From Psococerastis gibbosa (taxonomy: Eukaryota > Arthropoda > Insecta > Psocodea > Psocidae), in assembly GCA_963971405.1 (NCBI GenBank), contig OZ020485.1:43769469-43833468 (forward strand): a stretch of DNA of 64,000 bases, in the 5' to 3' direction. Position 1 is the stretch's first letter. The number at the start of each line of letters is the position of its first letter. The position numbers were made by a program, and so were the translations under genes. Shown one piece after another: positions 24,601 through 34,200 of the stretch. Below the pieces are notes generated by a model, which did no database searches, was not told the DNA's origin, and was given only the letters and a program-made list of their open reading frames with translations.

Positions 24601-27299
24601 AAAACAAAACAAAAACTGATAGAAAAATAACTTGAATAGAAGAAATAGAACAAGACTGAAAGGTTCGATTAGACCGCCATAGACTCTACATTAAAGATCG
24701 CAGCTACAGAAGAAATTATTGTCGGCACGGCGTCCCAATTTTGTAGCAGTCAAAATTGATTTTCAAAAACAAGTCAGTTGGGTCAGTCACAATAACTCGT
24801 ATCTGTACTTGATTAAGCCATGGTTTCGCCTGTTATAATGCCTCAATGGAAAGCTTGCCTCAGCTTGTCCATTATCGCATGTAGCCGGAGTGGGTTGACA
24901 TCAAGGACGTACACCAGTTTGCCAATGGCCAAAATTGCATACGGAAACAATATAAATAATGTCCGAAATCCATGGGGTCGTTGGCATTGGACAAGGGACT
25001 TATGGGCCACTTTAAGTAGGCCTAGGTTCAAGGAAAGTCCTTCAGGACATTATTATTATACTGTACAAGCGGTTCCCAGCGCAGCCTTCGGCTGCTGCCT
25101 CCACCACTTGCGCCTGCCCCGGGCCTTCGGCCTCGCGGTCACTGCCCATGTAAATCAGGCGGCAGTACGGCCTCGCAGTCACTGCTCAAGTAAATTAATT
25201 GTGGTCACACACAACACACACGCAGCACCAACTGTCAGGATAAACGAAAATTAAATGTAGCGCAGTCTGCCGCTAGATGTCGGCAGTACCAGCAGCCATG
25301 TACACGCACCAATGTAAAATATTCCAAAATCAAATTATAAAAACATTCTCCAGTGGACGAAAGTGTTAATCTAAACCATCCTCGAATCTCCTTGAACACA
25401 CACAAGAATATTCATCATAGTCGGTCCAGTCGCTTGAGAGGAGGCCCGGAACATACACACGGACAATCGAAATATATATATTAAGATATGGGTCAGTCAC
25501 CGCCACTCACTCCTAGAATTTCGCGTCCCCATGTTTAGCATTTTCCTTTTTATGAGTCCCGTAGGACTTGTTTGATTGTTGCTAGAGACCAGCTAGAACT
25601 CAAAAGACAAAATTTAATCTCAGCAAATTTTAATAAATTTAAAACTACTATTTCGCAATCTTTAAGTTTGGTCTGTTTACACACAATGATAAAAATGATT
25701 CTGATTAGATCTTTATGACGGCGCCGGAGATAAACCTCAGTTACTGCAATATATGTAACTTTATACACCGGAGCTATCATGCCAAGTTTAACTACATTTT
25801 TGCCACAAAGCACTCAGATTTAACTGGTCTTCCACTATCCTGTATAAATAACAGCGTAGCTTACCAAAAGGTTAACTCCATCTTCCTTCACTGAACAAGT
25901 CAATATTTCATGACCTGAAAGAGTCGCCAAGCCAAAACACACATCCAGGTACAAAGCTACGTTCGTCACCAATATTTGATCTGAAACAAGCATGATTTTT
26001 GTAGCAAATTCCAATCATACACATAAAACATTCGGTTTATTGACTAATATCTCTCTAAATATGCAGTGCTCGGTAGCGCTACTCAGCTTATGAGTGAATC
26101 GGACTGCAGAATCCGCCAATGTACTTTAGCTCTTGCCAATGAAAATACGTAAATCTTTCTAACGCCTGTAGTGACGCCGTTTATAAATGAGAGAGAGGGA
26201 CAGCAGAAGTTTGACCGACATCCCTCGGAATTTCAGTTCTTTCAACACTTTCGTAGTCTCAAATTGATAATTCGGGATCTAAATCCAATATTACTTTCCT
26301 TTTGGCCTTGGTCAGCTCATGATGTATTCATTATGGCCGTGCGTTGGCATAAAACACTTGATACTGATAGATACTTCAACATAAAACAGAATCGACTGCT
26401 CTATATTTAAGTAAAAAATTACGAAGTAAATCAACGCCAATGGATAGGTTCCTAACCTGGCAAATTGTTTGTTCTTTTGTTTTCCAACGCCTGCTTTCAG
26501 CATTTCTGCTTCAAGCAACCCTATCAGCCTGGCGGGGGAGTGAGTCTATTTATTGACTCGAGTCACCCTAAGGACAGACTCTTCCACTTCGGGGAGAAGG
26601 GTAGTTGACTGACAGGGTGAACCTCTTGATTATCTGAATCATTTGGGAACATAGCAAAGTCACACGAGTAATTGGGAACAAAGTCACACGATTAATTGGG
26701 AAGTGACCAGGACTTCACACGTACTCAGACTGATAGGCAGTCTCAGCGCCTTATCATGTCCCCCTACCGAGTTTGCTGCAGTTTGAAACAAGCTCTGATC
26801 TGGAGGATTGAACTGGGTATGATAGTAGGCAAATAGACCATTTGAATTTTTTCCTGCGGACCTACTATGCTGCTTGGTATTAGCTTATTCTTGGGGTTAA
26901 AAATGTAGACTAAACCATTTTGAATAGCACTTTCCGTTATAAGCTAATCTTGATTACATTTTAATCCCAGGTTAGGATTAAAAATAATTGCAGGCAAGTG
27001 TCGGACATAGGCCTATACTATGTTTTCTGTGACATCGGATATCACCAATCCTTCGATCTAGCATCTGAGTCTTTTCTTCTATCTATGTTTAATTTTGCTC
27101 AATCTGAGGGAATACATTTGTACTTTATTCGTCTGCCACATCCATTTACCATGCGAGACTTAAAATTCCTTTGCGGTAGCTGAACATAAAACTATCTAAT
27201 TATAGCCATAATGCATAAGTATGGTCGTCTTGACTATATCACCATACCTGGGTTGGAGTAGCTAGTCGGATCCCAAGAACCAAGTTTTCCCGATGACAT
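12667..27299 (-). CDS. LTA4H: Leukotriene A4 hydrolase / M1 zinc aminopeptidase, complete, 10 exons
   Basis: Cytosolic bifunctional M1-family enzyme: zinc aminopeptidase and, in vertebrates, LTA4 epoxide hydrolase. Exons in reading order: 27299-27248, 25980-25865, 24495-24350, 23594-23483, 22399-22103, 21469-21329, 20477-20268, 19480-19336, 19008-18566, 12843-12667. All have GT/AG borders and phases agree, giving 612 aa (human 611). Seen: exopeptidase motif GGMEN (E276); zinc site HEISH (H300, E301, H304) with the third ligand E323 exactly 18 residues after the second His; VPYEKG with the proton-donor Tyr at 389; D381, matching human D375; GRMKY near the C-terminus, matching the substrate-carboxylate Arg/Lys pair. 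Human Y378, the site modified by LTA4, is Phe384 here. The C-terminal helical domain is intact. Intron 9 (about 5.7 kb) is almost entirely repeats. Whether it hydrolyses LTA4 cannot be told; the peptidase residues are complete. Confidence 0.96.
13471..14345 (+). repeat. Dispersed element Q, copy 1
   Basis: About 0.85-kb repeat starting AGAACCGGTCCGAGTTTA and ending near ACAAAGCTTTCCTTA. It carries a poly-G tract (about 13585-13603) and a CAGA microsatellite. Both element ends carry TGCTTTCCAATTTAT in inverted orientation in better copies. It is in LTA4H intron 9. Confidence 0.7.
14346..15152 (-). repeat. Dispersed element Q, copy 2, inverted against copy 1
   Basis: Reverse-orientation copy joined tail-to-tail with copy 1; it ends TCTCGGACCGGTTCTTT. 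It contains poly-G and poly-C runs at about 14390-14406 and 14917-14927. Confidence 0.7.
15399..15990 (-). repeat. Dispersed element Q, copy 3 (partial)
   Basis: Begins TTGCTCTCCAATTTATACG and shares the CGAGATTTCAACAGATTTAC block and the CTGTCTGTTCATCG region. It stops at the AAACTTTTTTTTTTAGTTTT region. Confidence 0.65.
15988..16147. mobile_element. Probable degraded TWA MITE, right end only
   Basis: The right end reads GTGGAATAGCCGCC followed by TTA, as in copies 1 and 9. The left end and the palindrome are not clear. It is in LTA4H intron 9. Confidence 0.4.
16327..17247 (+). repeat. Dispersed element Q, copy 4, with a 170-bp insertion
   Basis: Starts AGAACCGGTCCGAGTTTACT and ends AAATTGGAAAGCAATAA. 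It is interrupted at about 17003-17170 by another repeat (GCACTTTCCATTATAAAATT type) whose ends GATCGAGGCG and CGCCCGATC form an inverted pair. Confidence 0.7.
17596..17809. mobile_element. TWA-flanked palindromic MITE, copy 1
   Basis: Near-perfect foldback with ends GGCGGC...GCCGCC flanked on both sides by TTA. The arms contain TATTCCACCGACGTCG and GACGTGGTAGCAGACAT and their complements. It is in LTA4H intron 9. Confidence 0.85.
18168..18313 (+). repeat. 73-bp tandem duplication
   Basis: Two near-identical 73-base units (18168-18240 and 18241-18313) starting CCTCACCACGTATCACCAAG, differing at only one or two bases. Similar G-rich sequence lies just upstream at 17925-18010. It is in LTA4H intron 9. 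Confidence 0.8.
19733..19957 (-). repeat. tRNA-derived SINE family A
   Basis: Read on the - strand, it has a tRNA-like head with a TGTAGCGTAGTGG A-box and a perfect GGTTCGAGTCC B-box, then a body ending CTAACTCCGCTAGGTTGG and an A/T-rich tail. It is inserted inside an older repeat R (flanks 19612-19732 and 19958-20045) in LTA4H intron 7. Confidence 0.75.
20699..20990 (+). repeat. Dispersed repeat S
   Basis: Shares GTCTGGCGGGG...GAGTGAGTCT, TTGACTGGGTGGACCTCC and ACACTACCAAGTTTGCCGCA with copies at 26517-26812 and 46170-46370, and in reverse at 12185-12365. No coding content is evident. It is in LTA4H intron 6. Confidence 0.6.
21683..21890 (-). repeat. tRNA-derived SINE family A
   Basis: Same head (GGACTCGAACCAACAACC on + is the B-box complement) and body as the copy at 19733. 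It is in LTA4H intron 5. Confidence 0.75.
22442..22723. mobile_element. TWA palindromic MITE, copy 2 (composite, inner part truncated)
   Basis: Outer arms carry CCACCGACCGGCTAGGGC at both ends in opposite orientation, flanked by TTA on the left and TAA on the right. A second foldback (GGCGGGGTTTCCACCGACC) begins in the centre after AAGACTTA, but its right arm is deleted. It is in LTA4H intron 4, with its left end 43 bases from exon 5. Confidence 0.82.
24787..25050 (+). repeat. Dispersed repeat R (reference copy)
   Basis: Contains TTTCGCCTGTTATAATGCC, AGCTTGTCCATTATCGCA, GGGTTGACATC and CCATGGGGTCGTTGGCA. Related copies: 297-508, 8816-9760 (split by an RNase H fragment), 19612-20045 (split by a SINE), 41560-41665, and a part at 55760-55900. 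No ORF. It is in LTA4H intron 2. Confidence 0.65.
26517..26812 (+). repeat. Dispersed repeat S copy
   Basis: Same blocks as 20699-20990. A short internal duplication is seen around 26645-26700 (AAAGTCACACGA repeated). It is in LTA4H intron 1. Confidence 0.6.
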
Positions 27300-27717
27300 G
27301 ATATACGCACAGAACACAACAAGGTTTGTTGACAGCGGTGAAGTTGGAAAATCGGAGTGGAGATGTGAATTTAAGAAAAAAAGAAATTACCCGGGAAAGG
27401 TGCGTTAAGTTCACTATTCAATGTTGGTAGACTTTGGAGAGGGAGAAACCAGGGGGAAGGGGAAACTGGAGATGATAGGAGAGATAGAAAGTAGTGAAAA
27501 CAGAAGAAGTGAAAAACGCACACTCGCACAGTTTACGCCTTGCAGTCAAAGCTGCCAATTCAACAAAACAAAATAAAAGTTACTAGTTCAAGGTCGAACT
27601 TATAAAATGTGAAATAAGATAATAAAATTCTTCACACATGATATTATTTTATTAATAAAATATTCTGTACTTACGTACAAAATATCTTTCACTTCAATGT
27701 TTTTTTATTATTATTAA

Positions 27718-29426
27718 CAACAGCACCCTTAAAAGAATTAGATCTGACAATGGAGTATTTGATGACAAGGAAGATATGGCCAATGAGATTAATGAATATA
27801 TTGTGAAGAGTGTTGTTGAACTAAATGAACGAATACCTACTGTTGATGAAATTGAGATCAGAGAGAGTAGAGGTCCCTACTTAGAAGACTTTACGTTACC
27901 CAGTGAAGATGAACTGTACAGCATTGTTAAGGAGCTCAAGGGTAAAGACCAGACACAACCCAGCGTCGAAGTCCTGAAGCTGTGCTGGGATAAGATTGGA
28001 CCTAGCATCCTGAAAATAGTGCATCTGTCGTTGAGCAGTGCGACTGTTCCCAACCTTCTGAAAGTTGCTGCTGTCACACCTATACCAAAAGTCGCCGGTT
28101 CAATTGAGGTTGCAGACACAGGCCCTACGTCCCATCAATGTGCTACCTACCATGGAAAAATTGCTTGAAAAAGTTGTGCATAAACAAATTCTACAATTTA
28201 TTGAAGAAAAGAACATTCTTAGCAGCTGTCAATCGGGCTTTCGTCAACGCCATTCCACGGAATCTGCCTTACAGTTAGTCATTGAAGATTGGAGAAGTGC
28301 AGTCGTCGACCAGGACCACGTGATGGCAGTTTTCATCGATCTACGTCGAGCTTTTGAAACAATCGACCGTACAGTGCTCCTAAATAAGCTTTGGCGAATG
28401 GGATTCAGAGGTGATGTTCACAAATGGCTAACTAACTACCTCAACAACAGACAGCAATTTGTTAAAGTTGGTGAAAAAAAGTCAAGGTGCTTAAATGTCG
28501 ATATAGGTGTGGCCCAAGGCAGCTGTATTGGTCCATTGTTGTTTGTTCTTTTTATCAATGACCTGCCAGATGTCCTACAGCACTGCAGCATACATATGTT
28601 CGCTGATGACACGTTGCTGTATTGTCGAGGAGCTGACGTCACACAGTTATCAAGAAAAATGAATGAAGAGCTCCAAGTAGTTGTAAAGTGGTTAGCTGCA
28701 AATAAGTTGAGTGTGAATGCTAAAAAGTCTAAAGTTATGATTGTCAGCAAGTCTCAGACATCAATACCACCACCTACAATCACTATGAACGGCGAAGCCC
28801 TTGAAATTGTTGACGAATTTAAATACTTGGGAGTCGTCATCGACAAGAAATTCACGTTCGACCTGCATTTCAAAAGAATTGTCAGCAAGTTGAGGCAAAA
28901 ACTGGGGCTCCTTAGACGTGTACGGTACGCCCTACCCCGTAAGACCAAAGAGCTGATCTATAAGGCACTTATTAAACCACACATAAACTACTGCAGCACA
29001 CTGTTGAGCTATGCCCCTTCAAGTGCAATCCAAGAGATGCAAGTCGTTCTTAACACGGGCTTGCGAGCTATACTAAATGCACCACAGGACACTCGTGTCA
29101 CTGACATGTTAAGTGAGCTCAAACTGACGTCAGTACAAGACCAGGTCACATTGGATACTTTGTCGTTCATACACAAAATTCTGATCGGTCATCTCCCAGA
29201 GTATCTACGAGACAAAGTTCAATTCTTCAGAGACGTGCATGCATACAACACCAGACAGCATAATAGCATCTACCTGGAGCGGGCTATGTCAGAATTCCAA
29301 AGGCGCGGAATCTTCTATTCGTGGTTATCCAGATATAATAATCTACGCCGTGAAATTAAAGACAGTGCGACCGTCAAACAATTTCGTGAAAGACTAGAAT
29401 GCTCCCTCCGGCAACATTACAACTAA
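27718..29426 (+). pseudogene. 5'-truncated non-LTR retrotransposon reverse transcriptase with a frameshift
   Basis: Reverse transcriptase of a LINE-type element (CR1/L2/Jockey-like; clade not settled). The first frame covers about 27718-28115 and the second from about 28115 to 29426; a one-base indel near 28110-28120 separates them, just before LRPINVLPTMEKLLEKVV. RT motifs are visible: fingers FRQRHSTESALQLV, motif A FIDLRRAFETIDR, motif B GVAQGSCIGPLLFVLFINDLP (first 20 residues), catalytic FADDTLL, then the thumb and C-terminal NTRQHNS region. No endonuclease domain or ORF1 lies upstream, so the copy is truncated at its 5' end. It begins about 420 bases upstream of the LTA4H start codon, in the opposite direction. 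A (CAA)n tract follows at about 29487-29507. Long open frames suggest a fairly recent insertion. Confidence 0.85.
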
Positions 29427-29649
29427 GTGCTAGTTTGAAGTGAATCTATCAAGAACAACCATTGGCATTCGTGCTACTACCCATACAACAACAACAACAA
29501 CAACAACACATCATGATGCAGCACGATGCACATGTAAAATTATTGTTGTTGTGTTGGCTCTCTGTTGATTTTGTCGATTTTGAATTTTGATTTTGAGAAT
29601 CAATCAATATTCAATATGGCGCTTAGCTTACACACTTGTGACAGAGATT

Positions 29650-31206
29650 ATGAATTTACTCAATCCTGCTTTGTATTGTAATTTTACAATTATTAACAAT
29701 TTGTGCATTTATTTAGAAGATTTCTTTGAAATATTTACCGTGTATCACAACACAACCATTGACACCACGGTCACAGCTACATTTGAGGGAGCCAAATTGT
29801 TTGACTTTAATTCTTGGAGTTTTAACGAATTTCAACTTAAATTGTTCAAGTGCTTTTTCATAGTAATATTCTTTAATTGCGTCTTGATTTTCTTTACCTG
29901 GAAAAGATACGGCCCATGCATATCTAGTCAATTCATTAAGACCGGTGAGTCATTGCTAATATTATTGCATCTATAATTTATTTCTTGTTTACTGAATGGT
30001 GCACTGCTGCAGAGTATTTAAATACTGGATAAACTAGGCTATCAGTTTAAAAACTGGCAATCTATATAGTCTACATTGACACCAGCCTGCTCTATTCTAT
30101 ATAACGTTGTGCGCTATTGCAGTTGATTTAATTTCAATTTATGAACAATATGATGTTGTGTTGAGTAATGAAATGAAACAAATTTGCACAATTTCCACAT
30201 AAACATTGTTATGTGGAAATTGTGCAAATTTGTTTCATTTTATTACTCTACACATTATGTTTCGTTTCCATGAAGTCACGAGAGAAACCCTACATTGGAT
30301 ATGAAGTTGTCATTGATATCTTCTTGACTTTAGTTCTATACTTAGGTGCGTTGAAGTCTTGTAGAAAATCACTCAAGCCTGGTGCTCCACTGTCAGTGGC
30401 TAAAGAAACAGCCTATTTGTAACCAATGCTTTAGTTGCTTTCACGATTTGCGAGCACATAAATAAATAAGGACTTTTTGTTGTATTACTAAGCCAACCTA
30501 GCGGAGTTTGTCTTACACTCAACTACGAAGCCTGCTTTACATGCCCTCCGCAGCATGGCCAGAAAATGTAGGAAGTGTAGGACTCGAACCAACAACCTTT
30601 CGGGTGAAAGTCAGAGTCCGTACCACTACTCTACATGTCTTGACACAGAGACATCTGCATCCAGATCACAGAGGCAAAACATCATGAATTTTGTACATGT
30701 TGAGAGAGACAACCTTAATTAAAAAAGCTCCATCAACATTTAAGGTGTTTTGCCTCTTTAGAGCCGACTGGCCCCTCCTGCCCTTGAATCTGAGTCGTAA
30801 TTATGAGTAGTACGTGAGGTTGATATGGTTGGACATAGACAATGGCGTCCAACTATTTTGTGTTAGTCTTGGAATTCTTAAGCCATTCGTGAAAAATTTT
30901 AGGCTGTTTCTATTACAGCCTATTTCGTTACATTTGCGTAAAACAAAATTTTTAATTAAATTATTACTACGTGAGATAGGTAACATAATTCTTTATTGCA
31001 TATGATATAACTTAACCAATAACAGTACCGCTGTGGCGCTGGGCTTGGGAATTTTACCCGGTATTCTATTTTTAATTAAAATAAAGAAGTCACATTTTCT
31101 TCATTGTATTAATTATTTTGTTTCAGCAAACCAGAGGACAATTGAAGACCTGAAAAAGAGTGTTTCTATGCTAAAATTGCCTCAGGAGCATACTCCCAGG
31201 ATATAA
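29650..31206 (+). CDS. Candidate three-exon small membrane protein just upstream of UBXN6
   Basis: I do not recognise the family. Exons could be 29650-29944 (donor GTGAGT), 30283-30345 (donor GTGCGT) and 31127-31206 (acceptor TTTGTTTCAG); the phases agree and give 145 aa. The product would have a hydrophobic stretch (KCFFIVIFFNCVLIFF), a second one (VVIDIFLTLVLYL) and a charged tail (RTIEDLKKSVSMLKLP). The stop TAA at 31204-31206 is followed at once by the UBXN6 ATG. Caution: the first exon is F/L-rich partly because its complement is K/E-rich, and the opposite strand (about 29898-29742) also has splice-like borders. The last exon may simply be UBXN6 5' UTR. Confidence is therefore low. Confidence 0.33.
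30179..30239. repeat. Hairpin with about 28-bp arms
   Basis: GAAACAAATTTGCACAATTT... and its complement are separated by a few bases. It lies in the presumed first intron of the candidate gene at 29650-31206. Confidence 0.7.
30459..30646 (-). repeat. tRNA-derived SINE family A
   Basis: Same family, with a small deletion in the body (the CTACGAAGCCTGC region). It lies upstream of UBXN6. Confidence 0.75.
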
Positions 31207-34200
31207 ATGATGGCGGATAATATAAAGAAATTTTTCAACAAAAAGAAATTGGATGCAAAATTTAAGAAGGCTGGAAGTGGGCACAAGTTAAACGAAGAAC
31301 GTCAAGCATCTGTTTCAAAAAAAAGTTCTTATGTGCCTCCCGCTCGCTCCGGACTTACTGATGAATCTAAGGCTGCAGCAGCGGCTGCGATGGCCCGTTT
31401 GGAGAAGAAGAAAGATTCCGCATCATTTAACACGTAATTCCTTATACAATTTTTCAGGGCCTTCCCATAGAAATCAGACTGTGAAAGACACTGCTTTAAT
31501 TGTACGATTATTTAGACAATGGGTGCATCAGGACATGTAGACTAGTGGTACAGACTCCGACTTTCACCCGAAAGGTTGTAGGTTTGAGTCCCACACTTAC
31601 TACATTTTCTGGTCATGCTTCGGAGGGCATGTAAAGCAGGTGGTCCCGGGTCTTCCTAGTTGAGTGTAAGAGAGGGTTTTATAGCTCTAACTCCGCTAGG
31701 TTGACTTAGTAATAGAACATTAATAAGTCAATATTTATTTATTTATTTAATCATAAGGTGTGCACGGACGACTCAAACGCCGGTGACTTGTTGAGAAATT
31801 TGTCATGGGAACAAACAAAGAGAGTTGGAAAACTACAGAGGCAACTTTAGAACATTCCTGACGCTGGCGTGAAGCTGACCGCCGACCAGTGTACGGTTTT
31901 CCCCTCGACGCGGCCAGAACATTCGCCAGCGCCTAAAATTTTCGGATGTGCGTTCAGAAATTGACTGTTTTTTGGACCAACCCATTTACTCACATGACTA
32001 TTCGTCTGTGAATCGCTGTATTCGAATCGTCCGTGAGTACTGGGCCAAGCGACAAGTACTTCAAGTGTGCCTCAGTTTCAAGCAATAATTGAAAGAAAGA
32101 GTATGAGCTTAGCCACGATTAATGAAAACGAGCCATGAAAATAGATCACGGTTCGTTATTATGAACACTGTTCATATTACCTTTCCTTTGTTTTAGGTCA
32201 TTGGCTGCGATAAAAGCTCAAGTGAAGAAAGAATTGGAAGCTGAGAAGGCTGCAACCTCCAGTAGTCCACCTATTGCTGAGAAAAAGGAACCAGGGACTG
32301 CACCTCGTCCTGAAAATTTGGCTGTTAGCGGTGTGTTCTTTCGATGTCCCACTATTGGGGAAGAGGTTTTATCTAAAAAAGAATGGGAGCATCGCATTCG
32401 GTCTTATCTTGAAGAGCAGGCGCAAACAGATCCTGGCCTGAGTGCAGTTCTGATGCTGCACTCCCTGAATTATAATAGAGAAAAGGTATTCTATGCATAC
32501 TAGCCTATAAAGCAATGATTATTTAAAAACTACTTTTATGCAAATAATTATAGTATGGTTGATGCTGGAAGCTGCCTTTCCGCATTTATTCAGACATTTT
32601 ATATGAAAAGTTAAAGGGAAGAAATCAACGAATGCATGTGAATTTCTTCAGTTGTAAAAATTGCGCTATTATAATTTTCCTCTTGTATTAAATGTTTATA
32701 AATGATTCGTTTTTGTTTTAGGTTCAAAACTGCGTTGAAACTTTAAGCAAGTACTTCAACAATATCCTTCAAAATCCAACCGAAGAGAAGTACCGAAAAA
32801 TTCGAAAATCAAATAAAGTATTCCTTGAAAAAGTAGCCCCGTTAGAAGGAGCGACTATGGTTATTGAAAGCGCGGGCTTCAATTCAGAGGTACCGTTTCT
32901 TTAATAATAATATACTGTGTATTAAAGTAGATGTTGTCTATTTAACTGTTTGACATCATTACAGGTTGGTTGGTTTTACCAGCAATTATATTCCTGAAAA
33001 TGAGCTCCCGCATTTTGCGTTTTTTGGCAAATTTCTGGTGATATTTTAATAGTAAATAATGAGAATCTTCCATTTCATTTTAGCACATAGTATGTGGCCG
33101 TGACTAACACCAATTGGCCACATTTTGGAACTCCTTCGACCTGACATTCTGAGTGACCGTTCGTTTTTACGAATCGAGTTCAATAACTATGGCTGGTTAG
33201 TGTTGGTGACGGCTACATAATGTTCCTCAAAGCGTAGAGGAATATTTTTTCTAGTTTATGCCACCTTTTTTTATGACCCTTCCATCGGTATTTCATTGAA
33301 ATACGCATAAGGCATTTAATGGCCCCCGTTTGTAATGGTAATTACGTAGTAACCAACGGCCCGCATGGCATACCATTAAAACCGGTGTTAGCAGGCTGGG
33401 GTACCATACGAAAAAGTGTGGCAGATCTGCAGTCAATATCGCACAAGAGCTTAACAAGTTGAATCAATGTAATATAATAAATAAATGAAATATATATCTT
33501 CAATTTACTTTTAGGATGAATTTTACGTTTATAATGTAGAAGCTGTTGGCGAAGATGGCCTTCAAAACCTAGAAATGTTACTTGATGCCCTTACGTCAGC
33601 TGAACCTATTACATTGGAGTTGGACAGGAATCTAAAGGTCTTGTTACCGTCTCAAGTCAACGTTCTACGAAATATACCTCGCGACTTTTTTCACATAACA
33701 CCCGAAGAGGTCAAGAAACTTCAGCAAGCACGGTAATTAGGTGCAAAGTGCACCGACCTCGCATTTGATACTGAGCATCATGTGACGTGGTAGCAGACAT
33801 TTTTAGACTGTCTTTAATGTCTGCTACCACGCCATATCATGCTCAGTATCAAATGCGAGGACGGTGGACTTTGCGCCTTAGATTATTTTATTCGGTGTCT
33901 ATTGAGATCGAAACATTCGCTGCAAACCAATAGATGGATTGAAACTTCAGACGAAGATTCAGTGTCTTGTCGACATAGGCCTATATGCGGGATTCCCGTT
34001 GCCATACATGAAGGTAGTAGAAGCAAACGGTTCCAGTTCCACTTAACTAAATTTATCAGGGGAGATCAAAAACTGTAGGTTAGCTTATATCGTACTTAGG
34101 AATCTGATTCTTTCACGCTACATTTTAACAGTAAGTCCCATTTGGCTCCTAAGGCGCGGTTTCCACCGACCGGCTAGGGCTAAATACAAAAACGGTGACG

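Noticed and set aside
25080..25260. GC-rich open frame that could be read as a short gene
   Set aside because: It lies in LTA4H intron 2, next to repeat R, with no family resemblance and no splice support.
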